This document shows, piece after piece, positions 7,402 through 13,567 of a stretch of DNA of 14,304 nt. Every line of letters begins with the position of its first letter. Position 1 is the stretch's first letter. Origin of the DNA: Candidatus Bathyarchaeota archaeon (GTDB lineage Archaea > Thermoproteota > Bathyarchaeia > Bathyarchaeales > SOJC01); the NCBI GenBank assembly GCA_023131555.1, contig JAGLZJ010000009.1, positions 1-14,304 of the forward strand, in the 5' to 3' direction. A program made the translations under genes and the position numbers. The notes below the pieces were generated by a model. It was not told where the DNA came from and ran no database searches. It was given only the letters and a program-made list of their open reading frames with translations.

Positions 7402-7468
7402 TTCTCTAGTCTCCTGCTCCGGAACTTCATCATCCCAAATTAATGGTCGGCAAACCCGTTACTATGTT
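7402..7468 (-). ncRNA. tRNA-Trp intron 1 (37/38) containing a C/D-type methylation guide
   Basis: Splicing after G37 (7469) and before A38 (7401) removes 67 bases. CUCC of the 5' exon can pair with three of four bases of AGAG before the AAA bulge, giving a relaxed splice motif. Inside the intron, CCGA (7447-7450, D'-like) and ATGATGA (7427-7433, perfect C-type box) are joined by a CCA/TGG-closed loop. Before CCGA, ACGGGTTT (7452-7459) pairs with eight bases at the 3' splice site. The fifth base from the box (G7455) lies opposite C39. After ATGATGA, GTTCCGGAGC (7416-7425) pairs with the anticodon loop with one mismatch, and G7419 faces C34. Trp pre-tRNA introns of Haloferax guide methylation at these same two positions. 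Terminal C and D boxes are not clear; TAGT and ACTA near the intron ends could close the structure. Confidence 0.7.
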
Positions 7469-7531
7469 CTGGAGCCCGTCGTCATACCTGGCTAGACTAC
7501 AGCCCCACCACAAGCAGAAACGTTGAATTCT

Positions 7532-7541
7532 GAATATATAC
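7532..7541 (-). promoter_or_regulatory. TATA box of tRNA-Trp
   Basis: The minus strand reads GTATATATTC, about 30 bases before the first tRNA base at 7506. It lies directly after the stop codon of the GIY-YIG gene, so the tRNA can be made independently of it. Confidence 0.6.
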
Positions 7542-7542
7542 A

Positions 7543-7818
7543 TTATGTACTTCCACATTCATGTGTGCTGGTGGAACCTGAATCCACAAGCCTTCGCTTC
7601 GCCTTATGACTCAGCGTCTTGATCGCCTTCTCCCGACGAATAGCTTCCTTCCGAGATCGAAACTCCTCAACATGCACAACCCTCTTTGGCTTGTGGATTC
7701 TCGTGTACCTTGCTCCACGCCCACGTTCGTGCTGAGCAAACCGATCCTCAACGTTTACTGTATGCCCTGTGTAGTAACTCCCGTCCTGACAGAGAATCAA
7801 GTAAACGTAGTAACTCAT
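7543..7818 (-). CDS. Small GIY-YIG nuclease-domain protein
   Basis: This 91-residue protein is essentially a single GIY-YIG domain, the fold of UvrC's N-terminal nuclease and of small stand-alone YhbQ/UPF0213-type proteins. The GIY element is YVY (4-6) and the YIG element is YTG (16-18). The conserved Arg is R26 in EDRFAQH, followed by H30, Y38 in GARYTR and the catalytic-type Glu E63 in IRREKAI. All key residues are present, so it could be active. The substrate is unknown. The C-terminal 12 residues (from SGSTSTHE) are low in complexity and unlike the domain. The start is ATG at 7818-7816, behind GTGGAG. It reads toward tRNA-Trp and away from the 5S gene. The family includes homing endonucleases, but nothing here ties it to the tRNA introns. 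Confidence 0.85.
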   Translation of the reverse strand: MSYYVYLILCQDGSYYTGHTVNVEDRFAQHERGRGARYTRIHKPKRVVHVEEFRSRKEAIRREKAIKTLSHKAKRRLVDSGSTSTHECGST

Positions 7819-7886
7819 GTGACTCCACTCTCATATCTGCGGAAGAACCACAAAAAACTTCCACTCATACCTAGGTCCCGCAAAGC

Positions 7887-7898
7887 GAAAGGTTAATG
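7887..7898 (+). promoter_or_regulatory. Promoter element of 5S rRNA
   Basis: CGAAAGGTTAATG resembles a BRE followed by a TATA-like stretch, centred about 26 bases before the 5S 5' end at 7921. The match is modest, but the position is right. Confidence 0.45.
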
Positions 7899-7920
7899 AA
7901 TTCAAATGGCAGGCTTTATG

Positions 7921-8048
7921 TGGGGTTTGCCGGCCATAGGGTGCGGGACCCACCCGAACCCATTCCGAACTCGGAAGTTAAACCGCGCTCCGTTCCAGGT
8001 GTTAGTGTGGTCTTCGGCCATGTGAAGCCAGGAAAGCTGGCTGCCCCA
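7921..8048 (+). rRNA. rrf: 5S ribosomal RNA
   Basis: The core is unmistakable: GGCCATAGGGTGCGGGACCC, then the universal ACCCATTCCGAACTCGGAAGT-type loop at 7957-7980, then GTTAAACC. The ends pair as TGGGG (7921-7925) with CCCCA (8044-8048) and GCCGGC (7929-7934) with GCTGGC (8036-8041), with a small internal loop between. About 128 bases is slightly long for 5S, so the true ends may be a base or two inside. The gene stands alone: no 16S or 23S is adjacent, and the 16S start is 5.8 kb further on. This arrangement is known in many TACK archaea. Confidence 0.95.
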
Positions 8049-8090
8049 CTCTGATCCCACCAAGCACCATCGTGCCCCCGAACACCAAGA

Positions 8091-8100
8091 CTTATAACTT
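8091..8100 (+). promoter_or_regulatory. TATA box of the DUF1512 gene, inside an inverted repeat
   Basis: CTTATAACTT predicts transcription start near 8120, about a dozen bases before the TTG at 8132. The box is enclosed by CCAAG (8085-8089) and CTTGG (8098-8102), a five-base perfect inverted repeat that could be an operator or chance. Confidence 0.45.
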
Positions 8101-8131
8101 GGCTGATACACTTTTGGGATCCGTGAAATAA

Positions 8132-9256
8132 TTGGATCCTTCACAGATATTAGGAGCCCAGTTTGGCGGCGAAGGTCCTCTTGGATGGATTTTCCAAGTT
8201 ATCTTCACACTTCTATTCATCGTCATGATTTTCTATGGCCAAAGGATTCAGATGTATGTCATGATACGTGAGATACAAGGATCCTTGATACGCCTTAGAT
8301 TCATTCGAGACAAAGGCGTGAAAACTGCCATAGACACCATAAAGGAAATCGGTAAACCCGAGACTGATCCCACCGAACGCGTCTACCAATTCCTTGAATA
8401 CGTGACTATTCTCCCCCAGAGCATGGATCCCGCAGGCATAGTTTGGAAACTTGAACACATCCTAGATATTCGGGAAGACCGCTTCAAAGACGAAGTTCGA
8501 TTGATGGCACCGTCGGCGGATGAGACCAACGTTAACAATTTGGAGAACACACTGGAGGCAGCTGCCGCCCTGAACATCATCTACAAGGTCATACGCCACT
8601 TCTACATTCTCGGAAAAAAAACCCTGAGTCTCTATATCATAATGCAGATCCAAATGTTGCTCCCCTTGATAATGCGAGAAGCTGAAGCATACTCAAGCGC
8701 CCTGAAAGCCTTCTCCTATGGTCAACCAATAGGTGACGGAGCTGGTCCCTTGGTCGCAGCTAAGTTGATGCACGGACGTCGCAAGAAGAAGATTGAAAAA
8801 GACTGCGTTGTAGCCAAAGTCCCTCTGGAAGGAAGAACCACCTACGTCATAAAAGCGGAAGGCCCTGGAGGAAATGTTGGGAAACCCGGGGAAGCAATAA
8901 AGAGGGTCATTGAAGAGACTGATGGAAAAGTCGCAACCATAATAATGATCGATGCAGCACTGAAACTTGAAGGAGAGAAGCCGGGGGAGGTTGCTGAAGG
9001 CGTAGGAGCCGCAATAGGGGGTCCTGGCACAGAACAATACAAAATTGAGGAAAGCATACTCAAGTACAAGATCCCAATTCACGCAGTCATCATCAAGGAA
9101 GACATTGGAGACGCCGTGTCACCGATGAGAAAGGAAATTTTCGATGCCGCAGAAGTTGCCATTGATCGAGTCAAACGACTGATTCGGGAAAAAACGAAGG
9201 AAGGCGACGTAGTAATCATTGCTGGAATAGGCAACAGTATCGGAGTGGGACAATAA
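8132..9256 (+). CDS. DUF1512 family archaeal membrane-anchored protein
   Basis: This 374-residue protein has the features I associate with the archaeal DUF1512 family, whose function is unknown. One hydrophobic helix (about 17-36) near the N-terminus should anchor it, with the rest in the cytoplasm. A helical middle follows (50-200), including a hydrophobic patch at about 163-182 that could be a second membrane contact. The C-terminal half is glycine-rich and looks alpha/beta: GPGGNVGKPGEAI (244-256), an acidic IMIDAA strand (271-276), GGPGTEQYKIE (297-307) and AGIGNSIGVG at the very end. These loops suggest phosphate or nucleotide contact, but no standard Walker motif is present. The start is TTG at 8132, with a TATA box 40 bases upstream and no good ribosome site, so the leader is short. 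The next gene's ATG follows its stop codon directly, implying an operon. Confidence 0.75.
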   Translation: MDPSQILGAQFGGEGPLGWIFQVIFTLLFIVMIFYGQRIQMYVMIREIQGSLIRLRFIRDKGVKTAIDTIKEIGKPETDPTERVYQFLEYVTILPQSMDPAGIVWKLEHILDIREDRFKDEVRLMAPSADETNVNNLENTLEAAAALNIIYKVIRHFYILGKKTLSLYIIMQIQMLLPLIMREAEAYSSALKAFSYGQPIGDGAGPLVAAKLMHGRRKKKIEKDCVVAKVPLEGRTTYVIKAEGPGGNVGKPGEAIKRVIEETDGKVATIIMIDAALKLEGEKPGEVAEGVGAAIGGPGTEQYKIEESILKYKIPIHAVIIKEDIGDAVSPMRKEIFDAAEVAIDRVKRLIREKTKEGDVVIIAGIGNSIGVGQ

Positions 9257-9661
9257 ATGGATGAGGAAGAAAAGCCTGTAAGAAGACTCTCCTCAATCGT
9301 GCTAATCATAATCGTTGTCGTCCTCGCCTTGTCCGCAAGCGCCCTCTATCAAGCCATCGACCTCTACCTGAAGCAGGATGTCGCAAGTGGCTATTACCTG
9401 CTGATAGGGTTTCTCGGATTGGCTTTCTCAATTTACATGTTGCTTCAGACTAGAAGGCGAATGCGTAGATTCGCTCTCAAAACCACGCCAGTAACCACTA
9501 CCATAACCTGTCAGAAGTGCGATTTCAAGAACCTCCGAGAATTCGAGAGAGGCGACTTTATATTGAAAGAAGCAGGATCCTGCACAAAGTGCGATGGTAC
9601 CATGCTTATCTCCGCCATATACCGCGAACTGAAAGAGAAAGTAAAAGAGGAACGGTTCTAG
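9257..9661 (+). CDS. Two-helix membrane protein with zinc ribbon
   Basis: I do not recognise a named family. The 134-residue protein has two hydrophobic helices (about 12-32 and 45-64), a basic stretch (RRRMRR, 66-71), then a cytoplasmic domain with two CxxC knuckles: C85/C88 and C109/C112. This pattern indicates one zinc ribbon. The positive loop after helix 2 places the ribbon inside the cell, and the short charged N-terminus is inside too. The C-terminal tail is a charged helix. The ATG abuts the TAA of the DUF1512 gene with no gap, so the two are surely cotranslated and may form a membrane complex. The gene ends two bases from the convergent methionine aminopeptidase gene. Confidence 0.75.
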   Translation: MDEEEKPVRRLSSIVLIIIVVVLALSASALYQAIDLYLKQDVASGYYLLIGFLGLAFSIYMLLQTRRRMRRFALKTTPVTTTITCQKCDFKNLREFERGDFILKEAGSCTKCDGTMLISAIYRELKEKVKEERF

Positions 9662-9663
9662 CC

Positions 9664-10563
9664 TTAAGTTAAAACCATACACCCGTCTTTTGTGACTAAG
9701 ACCGTGTGTTCCGCCTGGGCTACGGGTCTTCCGCTGACCTCGACGAAGGTGTAATAGGACATCAGGCATCTAGAGCGGAGTTCTTGGAACGCGGTTGAAT
9801 AGTGCTGTTGTGGCACCACGTCTGCCATCCATCTCTCCGAGAAAGGCATTGTTCGGTAATTGAGGTCGATGTGGGAGAAAAGTTGTTGTGCGTTTGAATC
9901 CTTCAGTGTTTTCCGCTTCACAAGTCTGAAGATTGTGGCTTCAACTCCATCCTTCACTTTGCCTTTAGCAGATTTTTCTGTCACAAATGGTTCGATTGCG
10001 ATGACTTCTCCTTCTTTAATCTTTGATCCAATCAGATGGGAGACGTTTGGGATGGATTTACCTGTATGGATCATGTAGCGTCCAACCTGGTGCCCCGTCA
10101 GATTTGACACAGGTCTGCATCCATTTCTGGTGATGGAGTCTTCGATCAGTGATCCTAGTTTTGACGTTGAGATTCCGGCGTAGATGGACTCGACAGCCAG
10201 CTTTAGGGCTCTCTCCGCAGTTCGAAGAAGGTGGTTGTAGGAAGGGTTGAAGCTTAGGGTGATGGCTGTGTCTGCGATGTAGCCATCAATATGTACTCCC
10301 ACGTCGACTTTGACCACTGATTTCGGGGGAATCACTCGTGTGTCGTTAGGGGGAGACGTGTAGTGTGCTGCTATCTCGTTTATTGAGACGTTGCATGGGA
10401 AAGCTGGTAGTCCTCCTTTCTTCCGAACCAACTCTTCAGCTTTTTCGCAGATTTGGATGACGGGCGTTCCTTCCTGTACTAACCCCTTCATCTCCATTCG
10501 AACTTCTCTGGCGATCTTCCCTGCCTGCTCGTATTTCTTGAGAATGTCTTGTGGAAGGCTCAT
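9664..10563 (-). CDS. map: Methionine aminopeptidase, type II
   Basis: It removes the initiator methionine from new proteins in the cytoplasm. The 299-residue length fits archaeal MetAP (Pyrococcus furiosus, about 295). All metal ligands are present: D87 (KVDVG), D98 (IADTA), H158 (TGHQVGRYMIH), E191 (AIEPF) and E285 (QAEHTVLV). The active-site histidine is H67 (AAHYTSP). The insert between about residues 215 and 280 is the type II helical subdomain. The gene lies downstream of trpS on the same strand with a 64-base gap, and it has its own TATA-like element (TTAAAAG, about 10588-10596 on the minus strand). That box would place the transcript start within a few bases of the ATG, so the mRNA may be nearly leaderless. 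The other end abuts a convergent gene. Confidence 0.95.
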   Translation of the reverse strand: MSLPQDILKKYEQAGKIAREVRMEMKGLVQEGTPVIQICEKAEELVRKKGGLPAFPCNVSINEIAAHYTSPPNDTRVIPPKSVVKVDVGVHIDGYIADTAITLSFNPSYNHLLRTAERALKLAVESIYAGISTSKLGSLIEDSITRNGCRPVSNLTGHQVGRYMIHTGKSIPNVSHLIGSKIKEGEVIAIEPFVTEKSAKGKVKDGVEATIFRLVKRKTLKDSNAQQLFSHIDLNYRTMPFSERWMADVVPQQHYSTAFQELRSRCLMSYYTFVEVSGRPVAQAEHTVLVTKDGCMVLT

Positions 10564-10586
10564 CTGAAACCTGTTGATCTAAGGCT

Positions 10587-10597
10587 TTTAACGGTAA
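10587..10597 (-). promoter_or_regulatory. TATA-like element of map
   Basis: The minus strand reads CCGTTAAAAGCC-like sequence about 26-30 bases before the ATG at 10563. Just upstream is a T-run (CTTTTTA) that could end trpS transcripts, and a small TTAG-n4-CTAA inverted repeat. Confidence 0.4.
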
Positions 10598-10627
10598 AAA
10601 GATTTAGCGCACTAAGCAAGTGTATAT

Positions 10628-11770
10628 TCAAGAAGTTTTATGTCGCATAGTGAACTCTTGAATTATGTCTTTAGCTTTTTCCCTTTTCCTTTGATGTTCT
10701 AGAAGAAAATCGGTCACCCTTTCTGTCAAAAGCGCCTTGCAGTCTCCGCATATGTTTTCTCCAGCTCTGCACTGCCTAGCTCGCTCTTTGATTCTTCCAT
10801 CATCTTCTTCAAAGAGGTAGAGGAAGTACTGGTATACCGTGCAGGCGTCTGGTTCACCTCCCGTTTCCTTCTGCTCCTTCACTGTAGATCTTCCACCCGT
10901 GTAGGCAGCCCAAATCTTCCTTTTAACCATCTCGGGGGTATCGGTTGTGAATATGCAGGTCTCTGGTTCTCTAGCACTCATCTTACCGCCGATTCCGAGG
11001 CCTGGAACAAAGCGGCAGTGGATTTGAGCTGGCTTATAAAATCCCAGTTTCTCTGCTACATCTCGGGTTACTCGCCAATAAGGGTCTTGATCGATAGCGG
11101 CAGGGATAAGGCAAGGTAGGTTCTCACCAGTGAGTTTTTTATGTATGAAGCAGGGTACCGCTTGCATTGCAGGCCAAAAGATCCATCCGATGTTTGTGTT
11201 GTCTTGGAAACCGAAGGCTGCTTTGGCTGTTGAAAAGGTTATGCGTTTGGCAACCTGTAGGGCTATGTCGTATAGAAGCGCTATGTCTTCAACGTCGAAG
11301 ATGATTGACGTATCTGTGGAATCGTATCCTAGGGCAATCAAGTCCAACGCGTTTTCGTAGGCGAACTTCTTTGTCTGTTGCAGATTCAGATTCTGCTCAA
11401 TAACGAACTTCTCGTCATCGGTCATCTGGAAGTAAAGTTTTGTTTTGAATTTTTCTTGGAGATATTTCGTGAAAATCCATGGGACAAGATGACCTATATG
11501 AACGGGTCCTGAGGGCCCTCTACCAGTATAGAGCACGAATGTCCTTCCCTGTTCGTGTAGCTCTAGGACAGTGTCCAAGTCTCGATGAGAGAAGAAGAGT
11601 TTTCTCCTCAGTTGGGGATGCAGTTTTCCGGTATGCTTCCTTAACCTTCTCAGCAGCTTATCGGTGATTGGTTGAGTTCCGAATTGGCGGATCAGTTTTT
11701 TGTAGTCGACTTTTCCCCTCACTTCCCAAGGTGTAACAACCATTTTCTCATCGTTGGACATCGAAGCCAT
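10628..11770 (-). CDS. trpS: Tryptophanyl-tRNA synthetase
   Basis: It charges tRNA-Trp with tryptophan. This is a class I synthetase of 380 residues, the archaeal/eukaryotic type. The ATP-binding HIGH signature is intact at 91-94 within GPVHIGH. The second signature is KMSAR at 263-267, a usual variant of KMSKS. Tryptophan recognition elements AIDQDPY (225-231) and the QMTDDEKF stretch (115-122) are typical of the family. Near the C-terminus, C334, C341 and C344 (CRAGENICGDCK) form the small Cys cluster seen in many archaeal homologues. The start is ATG at 11770-11768 or three codons later (11761-11759); a TATA box at 11804-11813 gives a leader of about a dozen bases and suits either. It points away from the two small genes to its right. 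Its substrate tRNA gene lies 3 kb to the left. Confidence 0.96.
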   Translation of the reverse strand: MASMSNDEKMVVTPWEVRGKVDYKKLIRQFGTQPITDKLLRRLRKHTGKLHPQLRRKLFFSHRDLDTVLELHEQGRTFVLYTGRGPSGPVHIGHLVPWIFTKYLQEKFKTKLYFQMTDDEKFVIEQNLNLQQTKKFAYENALDLIALGYDSTDTSIIFDVEDIALLYDIALQVAKRITFSTAKAAFGFQDNTNIGWIFWPAMQAVPCFIHKKLTGENLPCLIPAAIDQDPYWRVTRDVAEKLGFYKPAQIHCRFVPGLGIGGKMSAREPETCIFTTDTPEMVKRKIWAAYTGGRSTVKEQKETGGEPDACTVYQYFLYLFEEDDGRIKERARQCRAGENICGDCKALLTERVTDFLLEHQRKREKAKDIIQEFTMRHKTS

Positions 11771-11803
11771 CCTTACTTGGGTTTCTATAGAGGAACAATG
11801 AAA

Positions 11804-11813
11804 CCATATTAAA
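11804..11813 (-). promoter_or_regulatory. TATA box of trpS
   Basis: The minus strand reads TTTAATATGG, preceded by AAGG. It is a good match to an archaeal BRE/TATA. Predicted transcription start is about 11783. Confidence 0.6.
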
Positions 11814-11844
11814 CCTTATGCGATCACCGCAGACTGAAGTACTA

Positions 11845-11854
11845 GAATTTATCG
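11845..11854 (+). promoter_or_regulatory. TATA-like element of the small-gene pair
   Basis: GAATTTATCG is centred about 45 bases before the ATG at 11894, predicting a start near 11875. It is back to back with the trpS promoter. Confidence 0.4.
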
Positions 11855-11893
11855 ATCGACTTCACTTTCTTCTATCTCTCCCTCCTCTGAGAA

Positions 11894-12112
11894 ATGGCAT
11901 CCACTCACCGGTCTTTAATACAGATTCTGACGGAGGGTAAATTGAGGGTCATTATGCCTCATCCAGATGAGAGATGCCGGAATCCGTGGAATGACGACTG
12001 TGAAGCAACCAATATAGAAGTCTATCTGGCTGATGAAGAGAGCCAGCTGCCAATATGTGCTGAATGTTGGCAAAGAATCGCTGATGATGCTCATGAATGG
12101 GAGCTATGCTGA
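11894..12112 (+). CDS. Small four-cysteine, probably zinc-binding protein
   Basis: I do not recognise a characterised family. The 72-residue protein has four cysteines in a C-x7-C-x18-C-x2-C pattern (C28, C36, C55, C58), with C55-AEC-W59 followed by an acidic helix ending EWELC. This spacing suggests a single zinc-bound fold, with the last half reading like a short helix that packs on the site. The start is uncertain. ATG 11894 fits the promoter. A TTG at 11942 has GGAGGG four bases upstream, and an ATG at 11954 would also keep all four cysteines. The stop codon TGA at 12110-12112 overlaps the ATG of the next gene, so the two are translated together. Confidence 0.65.
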   Translation: MASTHRSLIQILTEGKLRVIMPHPDERCRNPWNDDCEATNIEVYLADEESQLPICAECWQRIADDAHEWELC

Positions 12113-12342
12113 TGGGCGTTAGGCGCTTTAATCTAAATGCTGCCCGTGCATTCGTGGGCAGAAACGTGAACTTACACCTTAGGGATGGATCTGTTCTAGT
12201 CAATGTTTATGTGGCTGACGCTAAGCGGGAGATGGAAAGTGGGAAACCAGCGATTTTCTACAGATCAAGATCGAAGAGGCCAAGTCTGAAGCTTCTGCTG
12301 AGAGACGTTGACTGGATGGAAAAAGTGAGTCCTCTGCTTTAG
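12112..12342 (+). CDS. Small basic protein, possibly Sm-like fold
   Basis: It has 76 residues from the ATG at 12112-12114, which shares its A with the TGA of the previous gene (TGATG). Two in-frame ATGs at 12097 and 12106 are less likely because they lie inside the previous gene. The sequence FVGRNVNLHLRDGSVLVNVYV (residues 14-34; 14-31 is the core) has the G-x-x-V-x-L-x-x-x-G-x-x-hydrophobic pattern of the first strands of Sm/LSm domains. A loop and a basic RSRSKRPS stretch (51-58) follow, then a final LKLLLRDVDWM strand-like segment. This is inference from pattern only; the usual Sm2 motif is not clear. Tail to tail with purA: the two stop codons touch. Confidence 0.6.
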   Translation: MGVRRFNLNAARAFVGRNVNLHLRDGSVLVNVYVADAKREMESGKPAIFYRSRSKRPSLKLLLRDVDWMEKVSPLL

Positions 12343-13356
12343 CTAAGTGAGTACGCTAGCTGATCTTCTATCAATTATGTCCATAGCATCGGGTCCCGTT
12401 CCGATAATCGTCACAGGAACGCCTGTAGCCTTCTCGATATTACTTATGAAATCCTGACCTTCACTTGGAAGTTTAGCATAATCGTTTGCGTGAGCGCATT
12501 CACCATAAAGAATGTCTAATTTCGTGACGGCAATCTCTGTGGCACCATTGATTCTGGCCACCTTTCTAGCCAATTCAAAATTAAAGGGAGCGGATCGGCG
12601 TTCTCTGCCGGTGCCGGCAGCTGTCTCAAACCATCCGCGGTCAATGGCTTCTTCTCTTGAGATTTCGTCGGGGAGCTCCCCTGCACCTACTCGTGTGATG
12701 AACGCCTTCAGAACGAGGAGAACACTATCAACCCGGCTAGGTCCCACTCCTGCTTCGGAACAGATGGCCGACGCGCTTGTGTCGCGACTAGTCACAAAAG
12801 GATAAGATCCATGATAGAGTGAGAGCATCAAACCCTGAGTTCCTTCTAGAATAACATTCTTCTTATCATCTATTGCCGCATTCACCTCATCCACCGTATC
12901 TGCTAGGAAAGGCTTTAACTCAGGTAGATCCTTTGCCAACTTTGCTGATCTCCTAACTCGTTCCTCAATTGCCGGACCAACTCCTCTCCCAGTTGTACCA
13001 AGCTTCTTGAGGTGGTCGTTACTCTTGTCCTGCGATGAGTGCCGCAACTCAATAATCGAGGCGTGTCTATCAACACCCAGACGGTTTCTTACTCCAGTTT
13101 CACTCAATTCGCTCTGGAGTTGAGCCACGTCAATGTTGGCCCCTGCTCCAATCAGCAAACGACACCTTTCATATACAAACGCCGCGGGGACCATATGCAG
13201 CTTGAACGTTCGCCCTTTGAATAGAACCGTGTGAGCAGCATTAACAGAACCCGTCCTTACACACACGTCAACTCTATCTTGAAGAGCCAGATAAGAGACG
13301 ATCTTTCCTTTTCCTTCATCTCCCCAGAAACCTCCCGCTATAACAGTGCAACCCAT
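12343..13356 (-). CDS. purA: Adenylosuccinate synthetase
   Basis: It joins IMP and aspartate using GTP, the first step from IMP to AMP. The length (337 residues from the ATG at 13356; 340 from a GTG at 13365) fits the short archaeal form rather than the bacterial form of about 430. Positions use the longer numbering. The N-terminal GTP loop is GGFWGDEGKGK (11-21), with catalytic D16. H45 (NAAHT) is the second catalytic residue. The IMP-contact block GTTGRGVGP is at 123-131, EGTQG at 174-178, the TSRDTSAS block at 192-199, GTGRERR (251-257) and the guanine-recognition TKLD at 281-284. I choose the ATG at 13356 because it sits behind GTGAGG and about 11 bases after the predicted transcription start. 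The GTG start would leave a two-base leader and cannot be excluded. It is divergent from the rRNA leader. Confidence 0.95.
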   Translation of the reverse strand: MGCTVIAGGFWGDEGKGKIVSYLALQDRVDVCVRTGSVNAAHTVLFKGRTFKLHMVPAAFVYERCRLLIGAGANIDVAQLQSELSETGVRNRLGVDRHASIIELRHSSQDKSNDHLKKLGTTGRGVGPAIEERVRRSAKLAKDLPELKPFLADTVDEVNAAIDDKKNVILEGTQGLMLSLYHGSYPFVTSRDTSASAICSEAGVGPSRVDSVLLVLKAFITRVGAGELPDEISREEAIDRGWFETAAGTGRERRSAPFNFELARKVARINGATEIAVTKLDILYGECAHANDYAKLPSEGQDFISNIEKATGVPVTIIGTGPDAMDIIDRRSASVLT

Positions 13357-13388
13357 ATGCCTCACTGCTACAAAGGATTCCCCGGGAG

Positions 13389-13397
13389 TTATTTAAA
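13389..13397 (-). promoter_or_regulatory. TATA box of purA
   Basis: The minus strand reads TTTAAATAA inside a longer A/T-rich stretch. Predicted transcription start is about 13367. Confidence 0.55.
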
Positions 13398-13532
13398 AAT
13401 TTTTGTCAAATTGCTGTCGACTGCACAGTGATTTTTCAATAAAAATTACAAAACACTTCGCATTTTTCTGAAGGCACCGCGCGATCCAAGCCTGCAATCC
13501 CGTATGCATTTCTTACCAGCAGAACCATAGCC

Positions 13533-13567
13533 AATTTTTATTAGGCACATTCACAACATTTATATTC
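13533..13567 (+). promoter_or_regulatory. Promoter region of the 16S rRNA transcript
   Basis: Two TATA-like boxes lie close together: TTTTTATTA (about 13534-13542) and TTTATATTC (13559-13567). The first would start RNA near 13565, exactly before the GGAAACC hairpin. The second would start near 13589, just before the AGCGAT hairpin. Either leaves a leader of 235-260 bases before 16S. Confidence 0.45.

Larger units (their letters stand above)
7332..7506 (-). tRNA. trnW: tRNA-Trp (CCA anticodon) with two introns
   Basis: On the minus strand the acceptor stem GGGGCTG (from 7506) pairs perfectly with CAGCCCC. A discriminator A follows, and CCA is encoded (7332-7334). The D-arm is GTCTAGCCAGGTATGAC. 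The anticodon stem ACGGG (7475-7479) is followed by CTCCAG, placing C34-C35-A36 at 7472-7470. The matching 3' strand CCCGT occurs only at 7396-7400, so 67 bases separate positions 37 and 38: the canonical archaeal intron site. From there to the T-arm (ACCGG, loop TTCAAAT, CCGGC) there are about 35 bases instead of five. About 29-31 of these fold into a separate hairpin and are best read as a second intron in the variable region. The mature tRNA is about 74-76 bases plus CCA. The T-stem has one A-C mismatch at its base. The gene for its synthetase, trpS, lies 3 kb away in the same window. Confidence 0.88.

Noticed and set aside
7543..7818. Homing endonuclease for the tRNA introns
   Set aside because: It is a bare 91-residue domain without a DNA-recognition region and lies outside the introns; a UvrC/YhbQ-like domain is the simpler reading.
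7606..7896. Plus-strand ORFs opposite the GIY-YIG gene
   Set aside because: The minus-strand frame carries all GIY-YIG catalytic residues; the plus-strand frames show no domain.
7902..8144. 80-codon minus-strand ORF across the 5S gene
   Set aside because: It is antisense to a certain 5S rRNA; its codons follow RNA structure, not protein.
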